DNA from: Hydractinia echinata
Taxonomy: Eukaryota; Cnidaria; Hydrozoa; Anthoathecata; Hydractiniidae
NCBI GenBank assembly: GCA_030067915.1
Contig: JASGCC010000059.1
Span: forward strand, 434,001 to 498,000
Length of the DNA stretch: 64,000 bases
Direction: 5' to 3'
The notes beneath the pieces were generated by a model, which worked only from the letters and a program-made list of their open reading frames with translations, was not told the DNA's origin and did not search any database. Positions within the stretch are counted from its first letter, which is position 1. The number at the start of each line of letters is the position of its first letter. Both the position numbers and the translations under genes were made by a program. Of the stretch, positions 34,561 to 46,100 are shown piece after piece.

Positions 34561-36337
34561 GTATGTCACAAATGTTGCGAGGAGAATGAACAACATTTAG
34601 AAATCGTGTTTTTTTTATTGTTTTTCAGTGCATGGAGGCCATCTACAGTCGACCCTCTAATTAGCAGACGCCTTCGTTATATTCACTATTTAGCGCTAGT
34701 TAGATATTTCTGCTGTTTAGATAGCCTCATTTCCCCGCTCCAAATTAACAGGTAAAGAGGTTTTCCAGAAAGCCTTAGCACTCGAACTAGGTAACCCATA
34801 GTCCGTTAATGCCAAAATGCTCAAATGGATAAAATTACTCATTTTATTTAAAAAAATATATATATAATGGAACTCGGGTTTTAAGAGTATGAACTTAAAA
34901 TACCCATAACATTTTTTTTATGGCCACCAAAAATCACTAGGGTGGAGGGATGGAAAAGGTAGTAAAGTGCTATGCCCATGCAGCAATTCTTTCCTGTCCA
35001 CTAATTAGAAAAGGGGATTTCCGATATCAAAGGTTTTTTTCGTGCAACAGAAAGGTGTCTGTAAATTCCAGTGTCTGCCCTATTTTGACCAGCATAATTT
35101 TATGTTAAACATGCCAGCATTGCGCCGTTACTGTACACTTCCAGTTTCCCTGGATTATGCGCCAAACCTAGCTAACGATTTATATAGAGCCTATCTAACT
35201 GATTTTACTCATGAGAAATGCTTTTTATCCTTTTTCTAAACGTGCATTTTTGTCAAGATTTATATGATGTCAAAATGGCTTTTCAACGTCTCTGATAAGG
35301 GTTAAATTCTGGAAGTCAGGAACTAACAAGAAAGTGGAATTTTCTTAGGTCAATTTCACCAAAATAGTCTAGACATATAGCATACCAAGTTTTAAGTCAT
35401 TATTTTAATTTTTACTGAAGTAATAGGACTTTTCATTTACGCGAAAATACTTTTTACGGTCATCACTGAAAAAGGTCACGGGAACTAGCATAAGTTTCGC
35501 TAAATGTTATTCTGTGGAAATTTCTGTCAAGAAAAATGTATTTCCCATCAGTTTTGTGCATTTTTAAGCAAAAATAAGTCAGAAACATTTCAGTAAATGC
35601 CTTCCAGCCTCGTTGTGTTTATAACACTGTTCCAATAAAAACAGTATATACTGGAAAAAGGATATTTCCGCAAAAATATAAGATATAGAATATATCAACA
35701 AGACTTTTTATTCTATAGTTTACATTTCTGAAGTTCTTTGGCGAGTACAAGTTTAAAGACCTGTTACAACAAAATTGAAACAGTATTGAAGTGCAACGCA
35801 AAAAAAATATAAGACATTACTTCTTAGCATAATGAAAAGTTTCGTGTATATGTTACGGGGATTGTGATAAATTCTAGAATTACGCATATTAATCGGCTAT
35901 TTTTGGTAACAACAATAACCCTAATCCTCATACATAATACCTAGGGAATATGCATAATTTCCGACTCAACATATTTCCTGTACCATACACATGAAACAAT
36001 TAATTAACTAACTGTTAACAAAATACCCATGTTTTTGGTCACAGCTTTTTTCAAACTTTTAAAGCCGATTTTAAATATTCCGAATTGGCGCCCTTTAAAT
36101 ACAAGTTTTGCATTCTTACTTCTTTTTTATGTTTTACGAAACGAAATCTGTACAGACACAAGGAAAGTCTGAGTTTTGTAATGGTTCTTTAAGGAGAAAG
36201 AACGGAATTATTTTAGGACTTTTGTTTTCGTGCTTACTCAAAAGTGTTTTGAACAAAATGGCAGTAGCTTGTCGTTTCTGAAGTAAATTAAATCCGCTTG
36301 TGGGATTCTTACAGGCGACCTTTTGAAAGGTGTCTTA
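34561..36337. other. Intergenic, nothing recognised
   Basis: AT-rich, no coding or repeat structure that I can name beyond a possible old repeat near 35390. Confidence 0.45.
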
Positions 36338-36908
36338 GGGGCTGTTCATATGGAGGCGAGCTGGCCCGGTTGAACGGTATGCCTCACTTAGGCGAGATCT
36401 CGCCATGCTTTAGAAAACCTTATAAAAAATGCATGTGTTCATGTGAGAAGCGAGCCAATCCGCCTTGCCGAGATCTCGGTTGTTTCTACCGAGATCTCGG
36501 CAAGGCGGATGGAATTTTTCCATATGAACACACCAGCCCAGCTAACCGAGCTGACTCACTATATTTTTAAGCATGATCAAAATTAATTTATTTGTAGAAA
36601 GCATTTTCTTTCTGTACAGAAACGCCAAAAAATATTGAAGGATACATTTTTGTAGACTATTGGTGAAAATAATTTTAATGCATGGGAACAATAAATATAT
36701 AAAAACGCTCCAGATTATCATCAAATTTTATTTTTGTGTATTTATCGTTGTTTTGTCAAATTAAGCATTATTTGTAGCTTTTTCATGGATTACATTTTTC
36801 GAAGAATCCCTGTAATTTATATTTCCTTTAGAACGCGAACAAAATATCAGTTCGCCTAACCGAGCCAGCCCAGTTAACCGGGCCAGCTCGCCTCATATGA
36901 ACAGCCCC
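36338..36908. mobile_element. Palindromic MITE with GGGGCTGTTCATATG ends
   Basis: 571 bp. The ends are inverted: GGGGCTGTTCATATG then GGCGAGCTGGCCCGGTT on both sides. At the centre a 23-bp perfect stem (36458-36480 with 36488-36510, arm ATCCGCCTTGCCGAGATC...) closes a 7-base loop. TGAAAGGTG flanks the element at 36324-36332 and 36909-36917, with five extra bases (TCTTA) on the left. A 9-bp duplication would suit a Mutator-like element. No coding is seen; a 90-codon open frame across it is repeat. Confidence 0.75.
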
Positions 36909-36917
36909 TGAAAGGTG

Positions 36918-39900
36918 AAAATTAACATTAGCTGAAACGATGCAAAATACAGTTTTACATCCAGCAAAATAAAATTATTTTGTTACATTTGCGGATTACT
37001 AAAATACATCCCGGCTCTTCAGCATGTTGTACTAAATACAAAATGCTTACATCAGCGCTTTTACGTCAGCACGAGATAAGTCCTTACCGCGATGTTAGAA
37101 ACAGGTGACATTACTGAATTTTAACTCTTATTTTAAAAGAACGAAAAAAATATTTTATTTTTTAATTAATTTTGCTCTGAAAAAAAAAGGAAATAACTTT
37201 TCTTATCTCATAAATATCAGTAACACTATGTCTGCGATTTAATTACATGCAGCACGCACCCTAGCCTCACGCACACCCTGACCTCACACAAACATATCTT
37301 TCAAAAGCATGTTTTTTCTCGCCGAATCTTTTCCAGATGTTGTTTTTAGCGAGTTATCCTTTTTTTTATAAAAATAAAGAATATTTATAGGCTAAGAGGT
37401 AAAATTTTAAAAAAGACCTGGAGTTATACAGGGTGACTTACTCATTCTTGAGCCCGGAATACACGCTCTTCGTATCTAGTTTTCGGAAAATCACACCTTA
37501 CAAACGTTAAACGCAAAATAGAATGCGTAAATATAAATATTGCGTCATATTAATACCTTTGTGCCAGCCGTTAGTTTCGTGAGTTCTTTGCGAGAGCTTC
37601 CAATTGCTAAAGTAAATTCCACAATTTTTTTTGTTCTGAGGCCTTTCGATCACAAAATTAAGTTCCGATTAAATTTGTTTACGTAAAATTTTCCTTCCTT
37701 CAATACAATTTGTTAAAGCTCTAACTGGGTTAGAGCAGGCCTGGTTCCTTTCGAAAGCATAGGATCATACAACTAGCCTTTTTAAGAACTGCTGATACAA
37801 CGTTGTAACAGGGGATAAATAAACATAAGCAAAAATTTCTGTTAAATATGTATTCTTTGATAAAATATACATATAACCGTTTTACATTTAATCCAATCGT
37901 TTTATTACTCTTTGTTATTTTTCTTGACAATATCTTCTCGTGGATTCTTGTGATGTCAACACCTGGGTGATGACATCACCTCGCCGTTTAAGAATAGTCC
38001 ATAACAGCTATTTCTTGCAGTAACCAAGCAAAATTACTTTCCCAAAAATTCCGCGGCAGGCAAGAATCGAAACTTTACTTTTGTAACTTCGTAAACCAGG
38101 TAAACAGCGTAAAAATTGTCCGTGTTACTGGACAATCCGCAATGACAGCCTAAAATGACTTAAACGGGGACATGCTGACATCAGCAAAAATTCATATGGG
38201 CCAACTATCTAAACAACCTAAGAGCGTACGTCCCAAGTCTGCTTATGATTATTAAGAACTTTGACAAGATCTAACTGTGTATATCAGAAACGGTGTTTAT
38301 AATTGCTTGTGGGACGAACTTCGAAATTTAGTTGATTTTTGCAATATGTTACGTGTGAAATACTAGTTACAACATAGCTTGCTATAGTCACAAACATAGC
38401 TAGCTAGCTAGTATGTTAAGATAACCTTGTATTCATTTTCTACCTATAACTGGCCAATAAATATAAATATAAAAATGAAATAAGTAAATGTTAAATAAAT
38501 ATAAAACAAAATATATGTCAATATATATAGCTGTAAGGAAAAAGAATAAAAGAAATAGAGCGCTCTTACTTTGCAGATAGTTCAAGCAAAATAATCTGGC
38601 ATCGCAGAAAACAATACACTGCCAGTGAACGCGAAAAAAACATGTTTAAGACAGAGAAGAACAAAAACGATGCGCGTTAGAGCAGCTTAGTGTTATAGAT
38701 GCATAAAAAGCCTCAGAGGACGAAGGATGGCCAAACCAAACTGTATATTTTCTTTGTATCCTATGGATTGTTTAACAAAGTGAAACTTTTATGTAACATA
38801 CAATTCTCTGTCACGACAAAAATTTATCATCGTCCCTTAGTTTTACTGGTTACTGTAGAAAATTTATAATATGTAGACGTTCTTTGTAAAGTAAGGAAAG
38901 AATTGTGATGTATTCATATTTTTCTTATTGTATGGATTTTTTATTTATTTTTTATATTTATATTAGCTATTTATATTTTTATAATGTTGGTTAAGTTAGG
39001 GCTCGCTAGGATATATAGTTATTGAGCATCTGTTACTTATTTCTGATCATCTACTAACAAGAAATGAACAGAAGTAAATTTATAGACTGTCTAATTTCGG
39101 AATTCCATATTTTCAACATTTTTGATATTTCATAAGCCGGAATGCGCTCCCAGGAACTTTAACAGTATTTTACATATTTTAACTCATAGGTCGTGTTTTA
39201 TAAACCTGTTTATGTTGGGAGACATTCAGCAACTCATCAATTGTATTAAATTTAAACAAATATTGTGTTTGATGACTTTAGCTTTTGTCTGTTTGGCGAA
39301 ATACACATACAACATGGCTTCATTAATATTTGGCAGTCGGGAGGCTGCGAACGTTCTACACAGCATGTGTTGTAGACCGGGTACACAACCATAGCTAGCC
39401 GCAGTTTCTGCGTTGTCTGCATTATGGAACGCGCAAGTTTGAAAAATTAAAAACAATAGGACATGCTGACGTCAGCGAAATTGAATATGGTTTAAGGTTT
39501 TGTTAGAGGTAAACTTTTGCAAGTTTAAGGTGTGTGTGTTTTGTGTGGAAAAGGGTGAATAAATGCTTGTGGCTACGGTCTGTAATATCGGAGCCTTTTT
39601 TAGTAAGATTTAAGTAATTCGAGCCATGGAGGTTTCGAACCAATACTTAGTGGAAAATATACGTTATCCATCTTTCCGTATACGATTTTATGTAATACTA
39701 CAAATTCTCTCCAAATTTTTAACTCTCAGTACTCAAGCGTTTGAAAGGGTGGATCGTTAGGGTTAGGGTATTTATAATCTGCTATATATTCTTTTTTTCA
39801 TAAGCAAGCCAACATTTGAATCTAAATGGGATATACTGATGCAAAAAATGCAACCAGTCCTTACGCCTTAATTGCTGGAGGAACGAATTGTCAACTGTGT

Positions 39901-39985
39901 AGGCGTTACCTTGTGTAGCTATGTTGATAGATAAAAAGGATCCTGTTTTTAGCTTTAAAAGAATAGCACTAAAAACTTTTATATA
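36918..39985. other. Intergenic, nothing recognised
   Basis: AT-rich. A short GCTA run lies at about 38398-38412. No gene. Confidence 0.45.
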
Positions 39986-39987
39986 TA

Positions 39988-40731
39988 CAGTGGAATCTCT
40001 GTAAAGCGGACATGGTCTAAAGCGGACACCTCTATATAACGAACACTATTCCTTGGAACGGACTGATTTCAGGTCAAACTCTCACAAAAAATCTCTATAA
40101 GATGGACAGTTATAAGGCGGACACTTTATAAAACGGAGACTTTTTTTTGCACCAAATGACATTTCCGTTGAAAAAGCTCTGTATAAAGCGGACACATGAA
40201 AAAAAAAACTACTTGTTAAATTTTGATTTTCATCTTTATTTCGTACATTTTCCATTTACAATCTCTAAAATCTTTTTAATTTCTTTTCCCGCCAAATCAA
40301 CGCCTTTATCAACACCAACAAACTCGTATAGAACTGGAATTTCCAGACCATAACCAGCCAGCCATCTGTTTATACTGCTCATAGAATTTGTCGCAGCCAT
40401 ATTATTGACGAGGAAAGACATGCTGTCATCAGCTACGAAAAAAGTGGAGGATCTCGAAATATCAAAAAGAAAGCAAACTTCAATCCGAGATTTCTTCGAG
40501 TAGATTATAAAATACAATGTAGAGCGTATGAATAATACAAGTTCACATTCATCAAATTATATGTCTCATGTCCTTGATTTGAAAGGAATAAATATAAACA
40601 AAAAAAGTCATGTTTTCGACAAAATTTTGCTCTGAAAGTATTTTTGGATACAATCTCTATAAAGCGGACACCTCTATAAGACGGAGCCCCTTATTTGCAT
40701 CAATGGTGTCCGCTTTAGAGAGATTCCACTG
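39988..40731. mobile_element. TIR element with pogo/Tigger-like ends and HIRAN remnant
   Basis: 744 bp. The ends are CAGTGGAATCTCTGTAAAGC and its inverted match (CAGTGGAATCTCTCTAAAGC), flanked by TA (39986-39987 and 40732-40733). Several units of CTCTATAAAGCGGACACC lie inside both ends, as in Tigger/pogo elements (known). The only coding trace is the HIRAN-like fragment on the minus strand; no transposase. Confidence 0.75.
40236..40440 (-). pseudogene. HIRAN-like C-terminal remnant
   Basis: The minus strand gives SSINRWLAGYGLEIPVLYEF followed by a charged helix-like tail (GKEIKKILEIVNGK) to a stop at 40236. INR-GYGLEIP-x-Y-F is the C-terminal core of HIRAN-like domains as I know them. The N-terminal half cannot be recognised. 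It lies between the arrays of the TIR element, as in the elements at 3255 and 5374. Confidence 0.5.
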
Positions 40732-40741
40732 TATAACTAGT

Positions 40742-40797
40742 CATGTAAACTTTGACATGTAAACTTTGACATGTAAACTTTGACATGTAAACTTTGA
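40742..40797. repeat. 14-bp tandem repeat, four copies
   Basis: CATGTAAACTTTGA four times without error, beginning eight bases after the TA that follows the TIR element. Confidence 0.95.
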
Positions 40798-42065
40798 TAA
40801 GTTCAAAATACGCGCATTCGATGTACATACACGTTTATAATTGTAATAACAAACATTCAAATATATTTGACTCTCTTCAATTCGAATCTCATGGGAGCAA
40901 ATTACGGTCTCCCGCGGCCATAACGTTATAGTTACAAAGATATTCAAGGCAGAGAGAGAGAGAACCAACTGCATTTTTAATCTTGTCGCAACACCGTACA
41001 TTATTATTACACGTAATTTTAACTAACGCCTCCAAAATTGTATTATTTTTCCAGATTTTGTATTATTTTTTCTTTTTCTTTTTTTGTGATGAAAAAAAAG
41101 ATCTCCGTTAAGAAACTGCTGCTATTTGAAGTGTTTCAAAGTTATTACATGATAGAGAGAGCGATTATTCTTCAAGGTTCACTTGTAGCTGTTTAGGGTG
41201 GACTTAGGTTATATGGTTAAATTCAAAATCTCAACCGTACAAATCTTGCTGACGTCAGTACTGGCTAATTTGTCACACCTTTCTGGGTCGTGAAGCTGGT
41301 TGTGCAAGATTGCAGACATTTTAGAAAGTGCACTGAGCGCTATCTCTACGTTGTTTACTTTGCCTACACCTCTGTCAAATAAAACATTCTGCAGCCTACC
41401 CACTGAAGAATAATGGTTAAGTGATGCGTTTTCCCATTTCGAGATTCAGTTTCCCCAAATATTATTTCCAGGGCTTTAGTGTTTGTCATAATTGTAGTAC
41501 TATGACAACTATTTCGTAATATCCAGATCTTGTACAGAGATTGTTATGACTTACATAATGTTTTTCTAGATACTTACAAGAAGAAGTGACCGTATAATAT
41601 TTACACATTGCCCGATGGAATAATCTAAGGGGTCGTCGGTCATACATATCCCGGATATCGCAATTTCGTGCCACATTTAATAAGTACTGACTCGACTACC
41701 ATTCCACCAAAAAGTACGGTATTAAATATCCGGATCTTTTAGGAAAAGACAGTAAAAACATGAATGTTTTCACTCATATTCTATCTACTCTTCTCTTCAC
41801 AACAAAGTCATCTACATTTGGAATGTACCGCCTCAGAAACTTACCACCAATTGTTAAAGTTTTAGTTATGTTACTTTTGTTATAGTTGTTAGTTAGCACC
41901 AGTAACCTGAATTCAGTGTCATTTCAAACATGGCTTCTAATTCGTCTTATTCGCCATGTTCGCTGTATTCGCTTTTCTTTTCCACTGTATCTATTATGAT
42001 TTCATCTCCTCCATTATCATACTCTACCATAATAGTGCAATTTCCGGTTTCCAGGTACCACCAAG
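40798..42065. other. Intergenic, nothing recognised
   Basis: Short open frames (41209-41403 and 41486-41674, minus strand) without domains. Confidence 0.45.
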
Positions 42066-42560
42066 ATAGTTCGACTTAGCGAATATTGAAGTTATCGGAG
42101 GTTCGAGTAATCGAAGGAAATATTTTTGAGAATGTATTAGTGTATGTTCAGGATGAATTTAAAAACAGTTCGAGTTATCGGCGTTTCGAGTTATCGACTG
42201 ATATTTATAAGAAGGTATTAGCGAACATTCACGGCGTATTTAAAACTGTTCGACTTACTGGTAGTTCGAGTTATCGGAGGTTCGAGTAACATTTTTGAGA
42301 AAGTATTATTGAACGTTTAGGAGGAATTAAAACCGTTCGAGTTACTGGTAGTTCCAGTTATCGGGGGTTCGAATTATCGAGTGACATTTTTAAGAAAGTA
42401 TTAGCGAACGTTCAGAAGAAATTTAAAACCGTTCGAATTACGGCCAGTTCCAGTTATCGAGGGTTCGAGTAGTCGAGTGATTTTTTAGAGAAAAATTTAG
42501 CGAACGTTCAGGGGGAATTTAAAACCGTTCGAGTTACTGGTTGTTCGAGTTATCGGAGAT
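42066..42560. repeat. Degenerate tandem array of GTTCGAGTTATCGG units
   Basis: About five to six units of 80-97 bp. Each has paired GTTCGAGTTATCGG-like motifs, then AAGTATTAGCGAACGTTCAG-like sequence, then ATTTAAAACC. The paired motifs look like subterminal transposase-binding repeats of pogo-type elements, but no inverted partner was found. Confidence 0.7.
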
Positions 42561-43132
42561 TGGAGTTATTAGGATCACAATGTATACTTAGAAAAAGTTT
42601 GTTTTTTTCTTTGGTAATTCGTTATGTCATAGTTGAGAGACATTTATTTATCGTAATGCATTTTAATCAAGCTGGAGCAACATAACCAAACTTCATTTTA
42701 TCTCATTTCACTAAGTTAAAAAAATCATATTAAAATTGTTTGCTTAAAAGTGTTGTTTAAGCAATTTTGATAACTCGATTGGTATATAACCGACAAGAAA
42801 ATCCATACTGTCTTTACCTTCACGCGAAGAAAATGCACTTTGTTTTAATATCTAGTATTCTTTTCATATATACATAACAGGTTCTTCCTTGAAACCCAGA
42901 TAAAATCTTTAAAAGCCATTGCAGTATAAGAAAATACATGTGAATGTTTAACTGAATATTGTCATGAAATATTCAGTTACCTTTCAAAGATGCAGATTCG
43001 TAATATCATTTGCAAAAGTATCCTGCACATTTCCTGTCTAATAACTTTACTGTTATTACCATATTGAGATAAATTTAGGCAAGTAATACCATTGGTTCCT
43101 TTCCTATTAAAGGCTTTTTTTTTTTTTTTACT

Positions 43133-46100
43133 TCAATGATTTGAAAATATGCTTTGAACTTCCTCAAAATCCACTCTGCCTTGCAAATTCTTATCCAGCT
43201 CAGAGATAACATGGTACATATCGTTCTCACCTAGAGCAATATCACAAAGTTTTAAAATATTTTTGAATTCGTTAACAGAGAGGTAGCCTTGGTTCGTGCG
43301 GTCGTATTGTTTAAACAATCTCCGGATATCCTTCCATTTGCCAGATATTACCTAAAATAGATAACGTAGACTACTAAGTAGATTCTTTCGGACAGAAGTG
43401 GCAAATACCTTTCTGTTTTCTAACTTTTATTTTTTCTTTAAACCATGCAACACCCTTATGCAACAAAATTCCGGTTTAGCAAATATATTTCTAATTTACA
43501 AATATACAAAGTAAACTGTGTCATTAATCTCACCAGGATTGATAATCATTTGAAATTACTGCAAATTCTTAATGTTTGCTCAGGGACAGTTATATAGGCA
43601 GACAAGGACTAAATAATCCAGCACCAAAACTTTATGCAAATAAGTTATACCGCTGTATGTGGATATTGACACTTGGTAATTATAAAATATGTGCAATTTG
43701 AATGATGAAAGTCAAATGCTAGTGAAAGCTAGCCAGAATATACACAATGTTTGTCCATTTACCTTCTCTCTTAATTGAGAACTAATCATTGGCAATCCTT
43801 TTTCTGGGTTTTCTGATATTGAACTCAATCTCTAAAAGAAAAATACAAAGTATAACAACAACATCAACTTCCAGATTTAGTTGAAGAATTCAAAAGTTGA
43901 AAACGTCTAGCCTATCAATTTAGAACGTCATGGCCGGTGGCCTTGTGGTAGGGCGTTCACCTCCAGTGCGGAAGGTCTTGGGTTCAAGCCCCGGCCGAGC
44001 CATGCCAGAGACTATAAAAATGTGAATCTTTCCTTTCTGCTTAACGTTCAGCATGAGAATAGGATTGATATCTTAGGCGGCTGTCTAGTTGAGCCGCTGT
44101 CGTGCTTGCACGCTGTCCGTAGCTCAAATGGGAGCTTTAAATGCACTACGACCTCCTTCGCAGGACCCTCATTAATAACAGTTCTATTAGCAACTGAAGA
44201 GGCTATCCTGGGTAAATAATAGTAAAATTAATAATAATAATAATAATAGAAAGGTACATAGGGAAAGTTTCGTCGTTCCTTTTTTGTGCGTTTGATAGCG
44301 ATAACGGAGCCATACCGACATGGACCATTCATAATCCAACACGTTACTTACCACGTCTAGTTGTGGATGGGTCATGATCTCGCGCATGTTATTTCCTGTT
44401 CTGCTAATTAGCTTATTCGGATTTAAATGTTTTATAAATTCGTGCCAGCGTATCCTAAAGCAAATAAAGAAAATGGAATTAATTTAAGGTTAATTAGGGA
44501 TTACTGACGCATGCGCATAAATATCTTGAAACAATGATTAACCTAATTTGTCAACAATCCCTAGTCATCAAATAAATCATGTCGTATATCCTACCCTTCA
44601 GATCATTAGCTTAATTTGCAGTGAATTTTAGTGACACGTTTTGGTAATTGCGACACTAACTTCACAAAATTGACCGGTCAGAAAGAGCCTCGGGTGAGTG
44701 AAGAAAAAAAATTGTTAAACTGTTTTATATTTTGTGTATCGTGTTGTGAAGAACATGTCGTGTAAGATTTGGTGAGATTGGCCAAATTATATTCACACTA
44801 ACTGGACATCCATGATGTGGAGTAGTCAATTGAGTTTCCCTTATTCAATATTGACGTGCTAGTGATTAGGAATTGATTGCTCACGAGTCACTGACATAAT
44901 AACTATTTTTTAAAAAGGTACATCTTTAGTTAATCAGCAATATGCCCCCCTTTTTTAGTTAGAAATGACTTTTGAACGACAAAAACAGTGATAATTGACG
45001 ATATGGATATTTATTTCGAATGTTTCTCCCCCTCCCAAACTCTCTCCAATATCTAGAACGATTTCAACGGCCCTGTTAATGCCGGATATGAGTTCAACGT
45101 ACTTATTGCCTTTTGAAAACCTTTCGGCTAGTATTTCAACTTCTTTTGACGTTATCTCGCAACTGACGGTCTGCAAAATATTCTGAAATAACAAAGGAAA
45201 AAATATCAAAATGGGCTACATCATTATTCACGGAAAAGTGATATCACCTATCACATATTCTTGGTTGCACTCACCTTAAAATCATCCACTGAAACATATC
45301 CTAATTTATTATGGTCTGTTTGAGAAAACTTATCCATTAGTTTAGTATAATTTGCTTCCAGAGATGTTTTAACGTAATTTCTAATAAGATGTCGGCTGCT
45401 ATTCAAATGATTTGATTGCATACGGAAATCAACATCCCCTTTCACTGGTGGACGAGTTTTGGCATTTGGATAGGCTGTAAAATAAAAGGAGGATAATTAT
45501 TGACAATATTTTCTGTTGCAAATGTATTATGTTAATGTGATTTCTAAATTTTGAAAACATGATGGTTTTGAAAATGTTAGGTTAATTCTTTCTTTGAATT
45601 TTTTTTGACGAAACCAGGTAATTTTTATATATCTCAATCGCTATCGCCTAAAACAGTAGATTTAGTGTTCCACTAGTCGATGGCCCATGGAAAAATCGAT
45701 GGGTTCGCCCGTCCTTTTTATACCGCATTTCGTATTACCGTAACACGACTTTTTTCTCGCGCACAAACAGAGACAGAATACGGCTATTATTAAAGAGATG
45801 ATTTGAAACACCACAACGCAGAATCTCGTTTTATTACATTAGGAGAAGCAAAGTATTAATACGAACTAAAATATAAAACTTATTAATTTTGCATACCTGC
45901 TGATTTCAAGGAGTACGCAAAATGGCGAGCAAAATATGTAAACTCTACTGTTCCTCTTTGATCTGTAATCAATGTGTCCCACAGCTTTTGAGTTTCAGTT
46001 ACTGATAACTTTATTCCGACTCTAAAAAACAGTGAAGATAGTGCTAGTCAGAGACTGATTTAGAACAGGGAGTCACAGTTCCTATTATCTTCAGTTTCGA

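Noticed and set aside
36298..36570. 90-codon open frame with several Cys
   Set aside because: It runs through the inverted repeats of the palindromic MITE.
42066..42560. CRISPR array
   Set aside because: Units are degenerate, of uneven length and without distinct spacers, and the context is eukaryotic.
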